DNA of 64,000 bases from UMGS1532 sp045542355 (GCA_045542355.1 JAZQKX010000036.1:34066-98065), one strand, 5' to 3'. Numbered from the stretch's first letter, positions 50,646 through 59,639 are shown. Program-made: numbers and translations. The notes: generated by a model not told the origin, from the letters alone.

Positions 50646-52188
50646 ACATAAATGGTGCGAAGATGTGGAGTATGAATTGTTTGGCTTTGAGCCACAAAGG
50701 TCGCTTTGCCCATTTCTCGGGGATCATTTCCTCCGATATCTCCATTGTGTGGACAAGGTTTTCCTTTATTTCGGGCACCGCAGGTGTGGAGCACATCCAC
50801 ACACCGCACTCAAAGTGGAAGTTAAAGGAACGATAGTCCATGTTCACGGTGCCTACTGTGGCATAGAGGTCGTCTACACAGAAAAGCTTGGAATGGATAA
50901 AGCCTGGGGTGTATTCGTAAATTCTGACCCCAGCCTCTAAAAGCTGGGAGTAGTGATATTGAGTGACAGGATGCACATACCATTTATCTGGGATATGAGG
51001 GCAGATTATGCGGATGTCCACACCTGATTTCGCCGCCCGTTCCAACGCGTCAATCATGGTGTTGTCGATAATCAGATAGGGGGTTGCGATGTAGATATAA
51101 TCCCTTGCTGAATTAATCATCTGCAGATAAAGACCCTCTGCGGTGCGATGGTCGTCGAAGGGTCCGTCGCAATAGGGTTGAACAAATCCCGCCGCCAGTT
51201 CCAGAGGTTTTTCCTGTAGGTAATCCTGGGCTTTTAAGAGGGGTTTATTGTTTGTGAAGTTCCACATAGCCACAAACATGGCTGTAAAGCTACGCACAGC
51301 CTCACCATGGAGCCTTATTCCGCAGTCCATCCAGTGGCCGTGGAGGGTGATGCGGTTAATGTATTCATCGGCAATGTTGAAGCCCCCCGTATAGGCGATT
51401 TCACCGTCGATAACAATAATCTTTCGGTGGTTGCGGTTGTTGAGGAAGATGTTGGAGGAGGGTTTTATGGGATTGAAAACCGAAACCTTAATGCCATTTT
51501 TCTTAAGATTTTCCACGAATCCCTTATATTGGCGGTTGGCTGACCCAAAGTCGTCGAAGATAATCCGCACTTCAACCCCCTCTGCCAGTTTACGTTTAAG
51601 AACGGTGTAGATTTCTTCCCACATGAAGCCTTCGGCAAGAATAAAGAATTCAAGGAAAATATATTTTTCCGCCCTCTCCAGATCCTTTAAAATTGCGGCA
51701 AATACCGCCTCTCCCGAAGGGTAGAACTCTGACTCTGTGGCGTTATAAAGAGGATAACCGCTGTCGCCGTAGAGATAGTGGGATTGCTTTTCTCCCATCA
51801 GCACGTGACTTGCCAACTGGGAAACCGTGTCCTCATTTTTAGGCAAGAGTTTCAGCACTTCATTTTCGAAGGCACAGTATCTCTTTTTCAGATATGGGAG
51901 CACACGGTTGCCGCCAAAGGTAAAATAAAAAAGCCAACCCGCGCCAAAGGGAATGAGCAAAATGAACGCAACCCACATTATTTTGTAGCTGGGATTTCCG
52001 CGGCGGTTTACGATGTAGATAACACAGCAAATGCTGAGAAATTCGAACAAAACATAAAACCTGTAGGAGTTTTGGAACACATAATGAGCAAAGTAAAAGG
52101 TTAGACCCACCTGCATCAGCAGTAGCAGGGCTGTTACAATAAAGCGTCGCGGTATCTTATGTCCGCGTTTTACGCCTCGTTCTGCCAT
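50644..52188 (-). CDS. cls: Cardiolipin synthase (phospholipase D family)
   Basis: A 514-residue membrane enzyme that condenses two phosphatidylglycerols. Two N-terminal helices (about 17-35 and 40-75), then two PLD motifs: NHRKIIVIDGEIAYTGGFN and IHSKLFCVDDLYATVGTVN (H-K-D in both). I start at ATG 52188, just after GGAGGG; an in-frame extension to 52281 lacks support. Divergent from the MarR gene. Confidence 0.94.
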   Translation of the reverse strand: MAERGVKRGHKIPRRFIVTALLLLMQVGLTFYFAHYVFQNSYRFYVLFEFLSICCVIYIVNRRGNPSYKIMWVAFILLIPFGAGWLFYFTFGGNRVLPYLKKRYCAFENEVLKLLPKNEDTVSQLASHVLMGEKQSHYLYGDSGYPLYNATESEFYPSGEAVFAAILKDLERAEKYIFLEFFILAEGFMWEEIYTVLKRKLAEGVEVRIIFDDFGSANRQYKGFVENLKKNGIKVSVFNPIKPSSNIFLNNRNHRKIIVIDGEIAYTGGFNIADEYINRITLHGHWMDCGIRLHGEAVRSFTAMFVAMWNFTNNKPLLKAQDYLQEKPLELAAGFVQPYCDGPFDDHRTAEGLYLQMINSARDYIYIATPYLIIDNTMIDALERAAKSGVDIRIICPHIPDKWYVHPVTQYHYSQLLEAGVRIYEYTPGFIHSKLFCVDDLYATVGTVNMDYRSFNFHFECGVWMCSTPAVPEIKENLVHTMEISEEMIPEKWAKRPLWLKAKQFILHIFAPFM

Positions 52189-52288
52189 TGTTATCCCTCC
52201 TTTATGTTTTTTAGGAATTTTTACCTTGTAATTATACTCCAACATTCTAACATATTTTTTAACAATTTGCAAATTTTCCATGATAATA

Positions 52289-52347
52289 TTGACAATTTAG
52301 CTGTAAAGTGTATAATAATTAACGTGTTAACTATTAACTAATTAACT
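52289..52347 (+). promoter_or_regulatory. Promoter and probable operator of the MarR/ABC exporter operon
   Basis: TTGACA (52289-52294), 16-base spacer, TATAAT (52311-52316): near-perfect. Directly downstream, TTAACGTGTTAA and further TTAAC repeats (52318-52347) form overlapping palindromes around the start site, a likely MarR binding region. Confidence 0.75.
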
Positions 52348-52368
52348 TTTTTTGAGGGAGGAATAAGC

Positions 52369-52851
52369 TTGGAAAAGCCACGTGATGCAGTTCACAGCTT
52401 TATCTGCACCCACCGTATGCACCGAAGAACGGTGGATAACGCTGTGGTCAGCGCGGGAATTGAGCTCCACAGAAGCCAGCACATGCTGTTGGTTCATCTT
52501 CAGAGGAGGGGCGACTATTTTTCGCAAAAAGAATTGGCAGCGCATTTGGGTATAAGCCCTGCAGCCTTAGCGGTTAAAATAAAAAAGCTTGAAAGCGATG
52601 GATTTATTATCCGCAAAAAGGCAAAAAAGGACAGCCGTATAAATGCTGTCAGCATCACCGAAAAGGGTAAAGAAATTCTTGATAAAACCCACAAGCTTTT
52701 TGCAGGTATCGATAAGCGCATGATATCGGGTATTGACGAAGCAGAGCTGAAGATTTTTGAAAAATGCCTTGATAAAATGAGGAAAAATCTGCAGGATGTC
52801 CACGATAACCCCAAGATTTTAGAGGAGGAATCTACCGATGAAATGGTCTAA
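52369..52851 (+). CDS. MarR-family transcriptional regulator
   Basis: A 160-residue winged-helix regulator: YFSQKELAAHLGISPAALAVKIKKLESDGFI (recognition helix) and the wing IRKKAKKDSRINAVSITEKGKEIL. It starts at TTG behind GGGAGGA and overlaps the following ABC exporter gene by 14 bases. It probably represses the exporter operon and is relieved by a compound the exporter handles. Confidence 0.92.
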   Translation: MEKPRDAVHSFICTHRMHRRTVDNAVVSAGIELHRSQHMLLVHLQRRGDYFSQKELAAHLGISPAALAVKIKKLESDGFIIRKKAKKDSRINAVSITEKGKEILDKTHKLFAGIDKRMISGIDEAELKIFEKCLDKMRKNLQDVHDNPKILEEESTDEMV

Positions 52852-54622
52852 ATATATAAAACCCTATCTGCCTTATTTTATACTGGGTCCCCTTTGTATG
52901 ATAGTTGAGGTGGTAGGCGAAGTGCTTATGCCGAAGTTTCTGGCGATGATTGTGGACTACGGCTTGGGTCAGGCTCCCATAGATGAGGCTCCCGCCACGG
53001 TACAGTGGTTACTCAAAAATGTTGATGCCCCCGCTTATATTATTGCCATAATGGTGGCAATGGTAATCACCGCAATTCTTATGATGATTGGCGGTGTAGG
53101 TGGCGCATATTTTGGCGGTAAGGCGGCGGTTAACTTTGCCGCGGACCTCAGAGCCGATGTTTATCGTAAGGTGCAGACCTTCTCCTTTGCTAACATAGAC
53201 AAATTTTCAACAGGCTCCTTGGTAACAAGGCTTACCAACGACATAACCCAGTTACAGAACTTTGTGAATATGCTACTGAGAATGTGTCTGCGCTCACCTG
53301 GTATGATGATAGGCGCATTGATTATGGCGCTAACTTTAAGTCCAAGGCTCACAATAGTTTTAGCCGTAACCATACCCTTGCTTATTGCCTCTCTGGGTTT
53401 TGTTGTGTCCAGAGGTTTCCCAAGGTTTTCTAAAATGCAGGAAAAAATTGACGCCCTTAACTCCACCGTTCAGGAGAGTATAACCAATGTACGGGTTGTG
53501 AAATCCTTTGTTCGCGAGGAGCGGGAAAAGGAGAAATTCACCACCGCCAACGGAAATCTTAAAAAGGCGGGGTTGGGTGCGATGGGCACCATGATTTTTA
53601 TAAACCCTGTTATGACCTTTTTTATGAATGTCACCACCATACTTGTTGTGTGGTTTGGCGGAAACATGGTGGTAGGCTCCACCCTTTCCTCAGGTGACCT
53701 TATCGCATTTATCACCTACATCAACCAGATTCTTTTCTCTCTTATGATGATAACCATGATGTTTGTTATGTTCTCTCGCGCCCTCGCCAGTGGCAAACGT
53801 GTCCGCGAGGTGCTCACCGAGGAGGTTGACATAACCGACGGAATTTTAAGCGAGGAACAGCGCTCCGCCACCGTTACCAAGGGCGAAATCGAATTTAGAA
53901 ACGTGGGCTTCCGTTATTATAAAAACAGCGAGGACGAGGTACTGAAAAACATCAGTCTCAAAATTCCCGCTAATTCAACCGTTGGGATTATCGGCTCCAC
54001 AGGATGCGGTAAAACCACCCTTGTGTCCTTGATTCCAAGACTCTACGACCCAGACATGGGAGAGGTGCTTATTGACGGCAAGAATGTTAAGGATTATTCC
54101 CTATATAATCTCCGCGAGGGAGTGGGGATGGTGCTCCAGAAGAATGTACTTTTTTCGGGATCTATTGAGGATAACCTTAGATGGGGTAACAATGACGCCA
54201 CAGAGCAGGAACTTTACACCGCCGCGACTCACGCTCAAGCGGATAAGTTTGTAAGAGATTTCACCGAGGGCTACGCTACCGACCTGGGTCAGGGTGGCTC
54301 CAATGTTTCGGGCGGACAGAAGCAGAGACTTTGTATTGCCAGAGCGCTACTTAAAAAACCAAAAATTATCATTCTCGACGACTCTACCAGCGCAGTTGAC
54401 ACCGCCACCGAGGCGCAGATTCGACGAGCCTTCCGTGAGGAACTTGCCGATTCCACCAAGATTATCATAGCCCAGCGCATTTCTTCGGTTATGGATGCCG
54501 ATATGATAGTGGTTATGGATGACGGAAACATCACAGGCGTTGGCACCCACGACCAGCTTATGAATTCCAACGAAGAATATAGAGAAATCTACTATTCGCA
54601 AAACGAGAAAAAGGAGGCGTAA
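52838..54622 (+). CDS. ABC exporter half 1, with degenerate catalytic site
   Basis: A 594-residue half-transporter with a six-helix membrane domain (about 1-320) and an ABC ATPase. Walker A GSTGCGKTTL, signature VSGGQKQR, and Walker B IIILDDSTSAVD, in which Asp replaces the usual catalytic Glu. The second half (54630) has Glu. This is the pattern of heterodimeric multidrug exporters such as BmrCD or TM287/288, where one site is non-hydrolytic. Drug or lipid export is inferred; substrate unknown. Confidence 0.93.
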   Translation: MKWSKYIKPYLPYFILGPLCMIVEVVGEVLMPKFLAMIVDYGLGQAPIDEAPATVQWLLKNVDAPAYIIAIMVAMVITAILMMIGGVGGAYFGGKAAVNFAADLRADVYRKVQTFSFANIDKFSTGSLVTRLTNDITQLQNFVNMLLRMCLRSPGMMIGALIMALTLSPRLTIVLAVTIPLLIASLGFVVSRGFPRFSKMQEKIDALNSTVQESITNVRVVKSFVREEREKEKFTTANGNLKKAGLGAMGTMIFINPVMTFFMNVTTILVVWFGGNMVVGSTLSSGDLIAFITYINQILFSLMMITMMFVMFSRALASGKRVREVLTEEVDITDGILSEEQRSATVTKGEIEFRNVGFRYYKNSEDEVLKNISLKIPANSTVGIIGSTGCGKTTLVSLIPRLYDPDMGEVLIDGKNVKDYSLYNLREGVGMVLQKNVLFSGSIEDNLRWGNNDATEQELYTAATHAQADKFVRDFTEGYATDLGQGGSNVSGGQKQRLCIARALLKKPKIIILDDSTSAVDTATEAQIRRAFREELADSTKIIIAQRISSVMDADMIVVMDDGNITGVGTHDQLMNSNEEYREIYYSQNEKKEA

Positions 54623-54629
54623 CTAAGTA

Positions 54630-56501
54630 ATGGCAAGAAGTTTAGATGAATTAAGAAAACAATATGCCAGAGCGGTTAAGCCTCAAGGGGGCGGACACGG
54701 ACCTATGGGGGGAGGGCCCCGCAGACACGGACCACCCCAAAAAGGAAAGCCAAAAAATACAAAACAGACCATACTGCGTATGCTCTCTTATGTGAAGCCC
54801 TATAAAGTTCATCTGATAATAGTGGCGGTTTGTATGCTTCTCACCAGCGCATCCTCACTGGCAGGATCCATGCTTCTGCGACCTATTATAAATAACATCG
54901 CATCCGCAAATACAGGTGCCACAGAGCGTCTCGGCTATCTCGCAGGTATGTTGGCGGTGCTGGGCTCGGTTTACCTTGTGGGCGTTTTCACCAATTATTT
55001 TCAGTCGAAGATTATGCTTAAGGTCTCTCAGGGTGCTTCAGAAAAAATAAGAAACGACCTTTTCTGCAAACTCCAGACCCTGCCTGTGCGTTTCTTTGAC
55101 ACCAATACAACGGGTGAGACCATGAGCCGTTTCACCAACGATGTTGACAATATCGACATGATGCTTAACAACTCGTTGGTAAGCGCGGTGTCGGGCATTA
55201 TCACAATTGTCAGTACCTTTATCGCAATGCTCAGCATGAACATCTGGCTCACCCTTATCACGGTGGTGTTCATTCCGCTGTTTATCAGAGGCGGTGGAGC
55301 TATTGCCAAGGCTTCATCTAAATACTACGGCGGTCAGCAGTCGGCTCTCGGCGCTGTTAACGGATATATTGAGGAGTCGGTAACGGGTCAGAAGGTGGTT
55401 AAGGTATTTAACCATGAGGATACCTGTGTTGAGGAATTTTCCCTGCTAAACGATGACCTGAGGGGTAAGCAGTTCAAGGCGCTGTTCTACGGCGGAATTA
55501 TGGGTCCTGTTATGGGTAACACTTCTCAGATAAGCTATGCCGTCACAGCGGGTGTTGGCGGACTTCTGTGCATATTCGCAGGATTCGATATCGGCGGACT
55601 TTCGGTGTTTGTGAACTTCTCCCGCCATTTTTCTATGCCGATAAATATGTTGGCTCAGCAAACCTCCACAGTGTTCTCCGCTTTGGCAGGTGCCGAGCGC
55701 GTCTTTAATATAATGGATATGGACCCTGAGTCTCCCGATTCTGAGAATGCCGACCCCATGGAAAACATGCAGGGTATGGTAGAATTCCGCGATGTAACCT
55801 TTGGCTACAATCCCGACAAGGTTATTCTTAAAAACATTTCTCTTTATGCAAAACCCGGTCAAAAAATAGCCTTTGTTGGTTCAACAGGTGCGGGTAAAAC
55901 CACCGTCACCAATCTGCTCAACCGCTTTTACGACATTGATTCGGGCGAAATCACAATAGACGGCGTAAGTATCAAGGATATAAAGAGGGATGTTCTGAGG
56001 AAGAATATCGCAATGGTCTTGCAGGACACCCACCTTTTCACAGGCACGGTTATGGAAAATATCCGCTACGGCAGACTTGATGCCACTGATGATGAGGTTA
56101 TCGAGGCGGCAAAAACCGCCAGTGCCCATAGTTTTATCATGAGGCTCGACAAGGGCTATGATACCATGATTACAGGCGACGGCGCCAACCTTTCTCAGGG
56201 TCAGCGTCAGCTTCTCAATATCGCACGTGCCGCAATTTCAAAAGCACCGATATTGGTGCTTGATGAAGCCACCAGTTCGGTTGACACAAGGACAGAGCGC
56301 CACATCGAGCACGGCATGGATAGGCTCATGAAAAACCGCACCACTTTTGTTATAGCCCACCGTCTCTCCACCGTTAGAAACGCCAATGCCATAATGGTGC
56401 TGGAGCAGGGTGAAATCATTGAGCGCGGCGACCATGATGATTTACTCTCCCAAAAAGGCAGATACTATGAGCTATACACAGGCAAAAAGGAATTAGATTA
56501 A
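54630..56501 (+). CDS. ABC exporter half 2, with canonical catalytic site
   Basis: A 623-residue partner of the preceding protein. It carries a Gly/Pro/His-rich N-terminal extension (GGGHGPMGGGPRRHGPPQKG) ahead of the membrane domain. Walker A GSTGAGKTT, signature LSQGQRQLL, Walker B ILVLDEATSSVD with catalytic Glu, switch His IAHRLS. Eight bases after the first half, so the two are made together. The His/Gly extension is common in such exporters and is not known to have a specific function. Confidence 0.94.
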   Translation: MARSLDELRKQYARAVKPQGGGHGPMGGGPRRHGPPQKGKPKNTKQTILRMLSYVKPYKVHLIIVAVCMLLTSASSLAGSMLLRPIINNIASANTGATERLGYLAGMLAVLGSVYLVGVFTNYFQSKIMLKVSQGASEKIRNDLFCKLQTLPVRFFDTNTTGETMSRFTNDVDNIDMMLNNSLVSAVSGIITIVSTFIAMLSMNIWLTLITVVFIPLFIRGGGAIAKASSKYYGGQQSALGAVNGYIEESVTGQKVVKVFNHEDTCVEEFSLLNDDLRGKQFKALFYGGIMGPVMGNTSQISYAVTAGVGGLLCIFAGFDIGGLSVFVNFSRHFSMPINMLAQQTSTVFSALAGAERVFNIMDMDPESPDSENADPMENMQGMVEFRDVTFGYNPDKVILKNISLYAKPGQKIAFVGSTGAGKTTVTNLLNRFYDIDSGEITIDGVSIKDIKRDVLRKNIAMVLQDTHLFTGTVMENIRYGRLDATDDEVIEAAKTASAHSFIMRLDKGYDTMITGDGANLSQGQRQLLNIARAAISKAPILVLDEATSSVDTRTERHIEHGMDRLMKNRTTFVIAHRLSTVRNANAIMVLEQGEIIERGDHDDLLSQKGRYYELYTGKKELD

Positions 56502-56520
56502 AAAGATTCAATAAATCACT

Positions 56521-56582
56521 ATACCCCCTATCGGATAGCCCAAGTGTTCTTAAGGACACTTGGGCTATCCGATAGGGGGTAT
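56521..56582. terminator. Very long perfect hairpin between convergent genes
   Basis: Two 27-base arms (56521-56547 and 56556-56582), perfectly complementary, with an 8-base loop TCTTAAGG. The first arm begins ATACCCCCTATCGG. No strong T-run follows on plus (ATTATTC), and the minus side reads ATAGTGATTTATTG. Probably a bidirectional transcription stop. Confidence 0.75.
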
Positions 56583-56614
56583 TATTCTTAGTTAGTATAT
56601 ATGCTTTTTATATT

Positions 56615-57046
56615 TTATACCGTCACCTTGAAATCTACCCGACATTTAGGGCAGGTGCAGGTGTGCTTACCCTTTTTGCGGGGGAGCTTTATGGTGGCTC
56701 GGCAGTTAGGACAGGTGCGGTAAACATGGGTCTTGCGGTTGCGCCATTTTTCCTTTTGTAAATTAAACTTAGCCGTTACTTTGTTTTTAATCTCATAGTA
56801 TTTCTGATTTTCCTGTCTGCGTTTATAGTGGTTTCTCGAAAGAGTTCGGAAGAAGAAAAGAAACATAACCCCAAGGGTGAGAAGATAAACTACAAGATAG
56901 ATTAAAACTGTTCCCGGTATCCTTCTCAAAATAGAGCTTACAATCAGCAGAATGAAATATAAAACAAAAAGAAATTTATTAAGCCCGTCGGTGCCGTAGC
57001 GCCCGTACATAAAGCGCTCTATAGCGGTTCTGATTCTGTACCACAT
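56615..57046 (-). CDS. Membrane protein with C-terminal zinc ribbon
   Basis: A 143-residue protein: amphipathic start, two helices (FLFVLYFILLIVSSILR and VLIYLVVYLLTLGVMFLFFF), a basic charged stretch (NHYKRRQENQKYYEIKNKV), and a C-terminal ribbon (TCPNCRATIKLPRKKGKHTCTCPKC; four Cys). Conserved in many Clostridia in my memory, function unknown. It has its own promoter. Confidence 0.85.
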   Translation of the reverse strand: MWYRIRTAIERFMYGRYGTDGLNKFLFVLYFILLIVSSILRRIPGTVLIYLVVYLLTLGVMFLFFFRTLSRNHYKRRQENQKYYEIKNKVTAKFNLQKEKWRNRKTHVYRTCPNCRATIKLPRKKGKHTCTCPKCRVDFKVTV

Positions 57047-57086
57047 ATCCTTTGCCCTCCATAGGTGGTAAAATTTGTATATATAT

Positions 57087-57115
57087 TATATACCCTATTT
57101 CTAAATAAATTTCAA
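57087..57115 (-). promoter_or_regulatory. Promoter of the zinc-ribbon membrane protein gene at 56615
   Basis: Minus strand TTGAAA (57115-57110), 17-base spacer, TATATA (57092-57087) followed by ATATATATAC. Confidence 0.6.
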
Positions 57116-57145
57116 GATTTTGGTGAACTATTTATTAATTCTCGG

Positions 57146-57174
57146 TTGCCCAAGAGGATTTATTGTGGTATACT
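57146..57174 (+). promoter_or_regulatory. Promoter of the aldolase-like gene
   Basis: TTGCCC (57146-57151), 17-base spacer, TATACT (57169-57174), about 30 bases before the ATG. Confidence 0.6.
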
Positions 57175-57204
57175 TAATATATACGAAAGGTTAGGGGTAG
57201 TCAA

Positions 57205-57858
57205 ATGAAAGCAGATACCGTAAAATGCATACAGGAATGTAAGCTTATAGTTAATATGAAAGGCTTTTCCGCCGACATGCTTCTCTATTCTGTGGAGGCG
57301 TTGATAAAGGGCGGAATCAAGGCTGTGGAAATTCCTTTTGTTCCAAATTCCTCAGAGGAAGAGGAGAGGGAGTGTCTTCTCAAAATTGCGGCTCTCAAAA
57401 AATGCTTCGGCAAGGATATAAAGGTGGGAGCTGGAAATGTTTTCTCCGACCGACTTGTAAAACTCGCCAAGGGCGCAGGTGCCGATTTCATCTCGGCTCC
57501 CAATGTGAAGCGAGAGGTTTTGGAAAGAGCGGCGGCTGTTGGAGTTATGGCGATAGCAGGGGGCTACACCATCTCCGAAATCGTAGACGCTGCGGATATG
57601 GGCGCGGATTTTGTGGCACTTTATCCCTCAAACTGCTCTCTTGAATATGCCTCGGCAATCAGCGAAGCCCTGCCTCATATAAAGATTATGGCTTCGGGCG
57701 GAGTGGATTTCAACGACATTCTGCCTCTCAGCAAGGCGGGTATTAAATACTTTACCGTCGGCGGAAGTCTTGCTAATGTAACATTGGCAGAAAAGCAGGA
57801 ATACGGCATCATGGAAATGGAAGCCAAGCGGTATGTTGAGTTGATATCAAAACTATAA
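57205..57858 (+). CDS. KDPG/KHG aldolase-like protein, catalytic residues missing
   Basis: A 217-residue TIM-barrel protein of the Eda family. It keeps the family scaffold: ALIKGGIKAVEIPF, VGAGNVFS, DFISAPNVKREVLERAA, IAGGYTISEIVDAADMGADF, MASGGVDFNDI and FTVGGSL. The Schiff-base Lys of the F-K-x-F-P-A motif is replaced (FVALYPSN has Ala there), and the Arg of the LRT segment is absent (EIPFVPNSS). The Glu (VEI) remains. It is thus unlikely to be a normal KDPG aldolase; it may have another activity or be a binding protein. Alone in its transcript; a terminator follows. Confidence 0.8.
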   Translation: MKADTVKCIQECKLIVNMKGFSADMLLYSVEALIKGGIKAVEIPFVPNSSEEEERECLLKIAALKKCFGKDIKVGAGNVFSDRLVKLAKGAGADFISAPNVKREVLERAAAVGVMAIAGGYTISEIVDAADMGADFVALYPSNCSLEYASAISEALPHIKIMASGGVDFNDILPLSKAGIKYFTVGGSLANVTLAEKQEYGIMEMEAKRYVELISKL

Positions 57859-57864
57859 TACATT

Positions 57865-57901
57865 AAAAAAGGTTGACCTGATTTAAAGGTCAACCTTTTT
57901 T
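57865..57901. terminator. Bidirectional terminator
   Basis: Arms AAAAAAGGTTGACCT and AGGTCAACCTTTTTTT with GATTTAA between, serving the aldolase-like gene (+) and the zinc-ribbon gene at 57901 (-). Confidence 0.9.
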
Positions 57902-58581
57902 TACTTTACATTTTTATTGAGAATTTTATATCCGTCATTATGGGTGTTGGATATGTAGATGGTGTTGCCGCTAACGCACCAATGTTCATTAGACGGGTCA
58001 GAATAATCGTTTAGGTTGGTATTCCAATAGTAGGTAGTGTTGTCTACAATCAATTTTTTACCCTCTATTCGCCAACAGTATTTCGTGCCCTTATCAGAGG
58101 ATTGATATACCGAGCTTTTAACCGTTACAAATCCGTCGTTGGTAAAGTAATATGTGTCTCCGGTTGCATCCCCCGAAATAGAACTGGCTATCCAAATTCC
58201 TCTTATGTTTATTTTTGGTTGGAATACAAGTGTTTTAAGTCCTAAGTAGGCGCCTACAAAAGCAAATAACAGCGCGATGGTGGGCAAAGCAACACGCAAA
58301 AAGCGGTTTTTATGCTTCCTGCGGTGGCGACGATTGCTACCGTGACGATCGGAGCGGGGCAGACTGTGGGGCTTATAAAATTCATTAGCATTGTTGTCGT
58401 ACGCCTTGTTTGGATTTTCATAAACCGTGTCTTTTTCGAAGACCTCAAAATAGGGAGAGGAATAAGCCGAGGAAGGCTTTTTTATTACAGTTTTTACAGT
58501 GTTGTTTTTGTTAAGCGCCCCGCAAAAAGGGCAAAAAGCATGGGAGGGCGATAATTTCTCGCCACATTTATCACATTGCAT
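57901..58581 (-). CDS. Zinc-ribbon, membrane-anchored protein, family A1
   Basis: A 226-residue protein. Cytoplasmic zinc ribbon (CDKCGEKLSPSHAFCPFCGA), a polar basic linker (RSDRHGSNRRHRRKHKNRFL), one helix (VALPTIALLFAFVGAYLGLKTL), and an extracellular domain of about 100 residues (RGIWIASSIS...YYFTNDGFVTVK...YCWRIEGKKLIVDNTTYYWN...HWCVSGNTIYISNT). That last domain recurs in the next two genes. ATG 58581 has AAAGGA upstream; ATG 58593 lies within that site. Third in the order of transcription. Confidence 0.85.
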   Translation of the reverse strand: MQCDKCGEKLSPSHAFCPFCGALNKNNTVKTVIKKPSSAYSSPYFEVFEKDTVYENPNKAYDNNANEFYKPHSLPRSDRHGSNRRHRRKHKNRFLRVALPTIALLFAFVGAYLGLKTLVFQPKINIRGIWIASSISGDATGDTYYFTNDGFVTVKSSVYQSSDKGTKYCWRIEGKKLIVDNTTYYWNTNLNDYSDPSNEHWCVSGNTIYISNTHNDGYKILNKNVK

Positions 58582-58605
58582 GGGTGTGGGCATCCTTTCA
58601 AGAAG

Positions 58606-59064
58606 CTATTTACGGTCATAAACCTCGCAGTTTATAGAGGTGCTCTGACCGATGTAAAGATTATTCTTTGTTACAAACCAGTATTTTTTAGCGGTTTTAG
58701 AGGACTCGTTGTAGTAGTTTTCGTAGTCGGGGTCCCATTTGTATTTTATATGGCTGTCGATAACCAGCGTTTTGTTTGGTGTAACATACCACGAAAAGCT
58801 TTTTTTGGCATCGTAGCCCTTGGAGGTGGTGTAGGTTTTTGTGCCGGTACCATCCTCATTAAAGACATAGCTTTCCTCATATTTCTCGCCTGAGTAGGCT
58901 CCCGTGCGAGCGCGGCTCCATTCACCCTGAGCCTTTTCCTCTGGGGAAAGAAAGAAACCGTTGAGGCTTAATATTAACAGAGTGGCAATGACTATCACAA
59001 TCGTTGGAATGATAATCAAGGTGAGCCGAATTAAAGGTTTCCCGCTGCTGACTTTATTTTTCAT
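58606..59064 (-). CDS. Membrane-anchored protein, family A2 (no zinc ribbon)
   Basis: A 152-residue protein: one N-terminal helix (LIRLTLIIIPTIVIVIATLLILSLNGFF), then the same type of extracellular domain as its neighbours (GEWSRARTG...SYVFNEDGTGTKTYTT...FSWYVTPNKTLVIDSHIKYKWDPDYENYYN...KYWFVTKNNLYIG). It lacks the zinc ribbon. Two bases separate it from the preceding stop. Transcribed second. Confidence 0.85.
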   Translation of the reverse strand: MKNKVSSGKPLIRLTLIIIPTIVIVIATLLILSLNGFFLSPEEKAQGEWSRARTGAYSGEKYEESYVFNEDGTGTKTYTTSKGYDAKKSFSWYVTPNKTLVIDSHIKYKWDPDYENYYNESSKTAKKYWFVTKNNLYIGQSTSINCEVYDRK

Positions 59065-59066
59065 GG

Positions 59067-59606
59067 CTATTTTGTGTATACGTAGTAGCCCGTTTCGGAA
59101 GCGGTGGAGCTTAGGTAAAGCTTGTCTCCCTTAACGCACCAATTATATTCGTTGGCGGAAAGATTGTAGCTTGAAAAATCGGGGTTCCATATATATCTGA
59201 TGCAGCTGGTATTACTCCAGAGCAAAATAAGTTCATTGTCCTCGGTGACATACCAATCAAAAGCGGCTTCTCCTGCGGGTTTGTTGAGATTCTGGGAGTT
59301 GTAGGTGTTGGTACCACCCTTTGAAGTGAAGGTGTAAACCACGGTGTCGGTGTCAGATGTTGAGAAATTATCCCTGACCCAAGTGCCCTTGAGCTTAGCT
59401 TCGGTGCTTCCTACGGTTTGGGTAACTGCAAAGAAGACCGCAAAGACAATGGCTAAAACTGCCAGTAACACAGCAATTAAAACCGTTCTGCGTTTTGGAC
59501 TACCAACCTTTCCTTCGCCTTGTACCCTCTCTATTAGGGGCTGACCGCATTCGCAACAGAATTTGGCGCTTTCCTGATTTTCAGTTCCACAATAGGTACA
59601 ATTCAT
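59067..59606 (-). CDS. Zinc-ribbon, membrane-anchored protein, family A3
   Basis: A 179-residue protein with zinc ribbon (CTYCGTENQESAKFCCECGQ), linker, one helix (TVLIAVLLAVLAIVFAVFFAVTQ), and the shared domain (GTWVRDNFST...VVYTFTSKGGTNTY...FDWYVTEDNELILLWSNT...YIWNPDFSSYNLSANEYNWCVKGDKLYLS). I start at ATG 59606 (GGAGGAAG upstream). First gene of the three-gene row; promoter at 59640-59668. The repeated domain looks like a small beta-barrel (lipocalin-like), unknown function. Confidence 0.85.
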   Translation of the reverse strand: MNCTYCGTENQESAKFCCECGQPLIERVQGEGKVGSPKRRTVLIAVLLAVLAIVFAVFFAVTQTVGSTEAKLKGTWVRDNFSTSDTDTVVYTFTSKGGTNTYNSQNLNKPAGEAAFDWYVTEDNELILLWSNTSCIRYIWNPDFSSYNLSANEYNWCVKGDKLYLSSTASETGYYVYTK

Positions 59607-59639
59607 AGTTCTTCCTCCAGTTTGCTTATACTCCATTTC

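Noticed and set aside
52189..52281. N-terminal extension of cardiolipin synthase
   Set aside because: No ribosome site upstream; GGAGGG directly before ATG 52188 supports the shorter form.
54660..54740. Gly/His-rich stretch as a possible frameshift at the start of the second exporter half
   Set aside because: Frame and codon use remain open and consistent, and similar extensions are common in such exporters.
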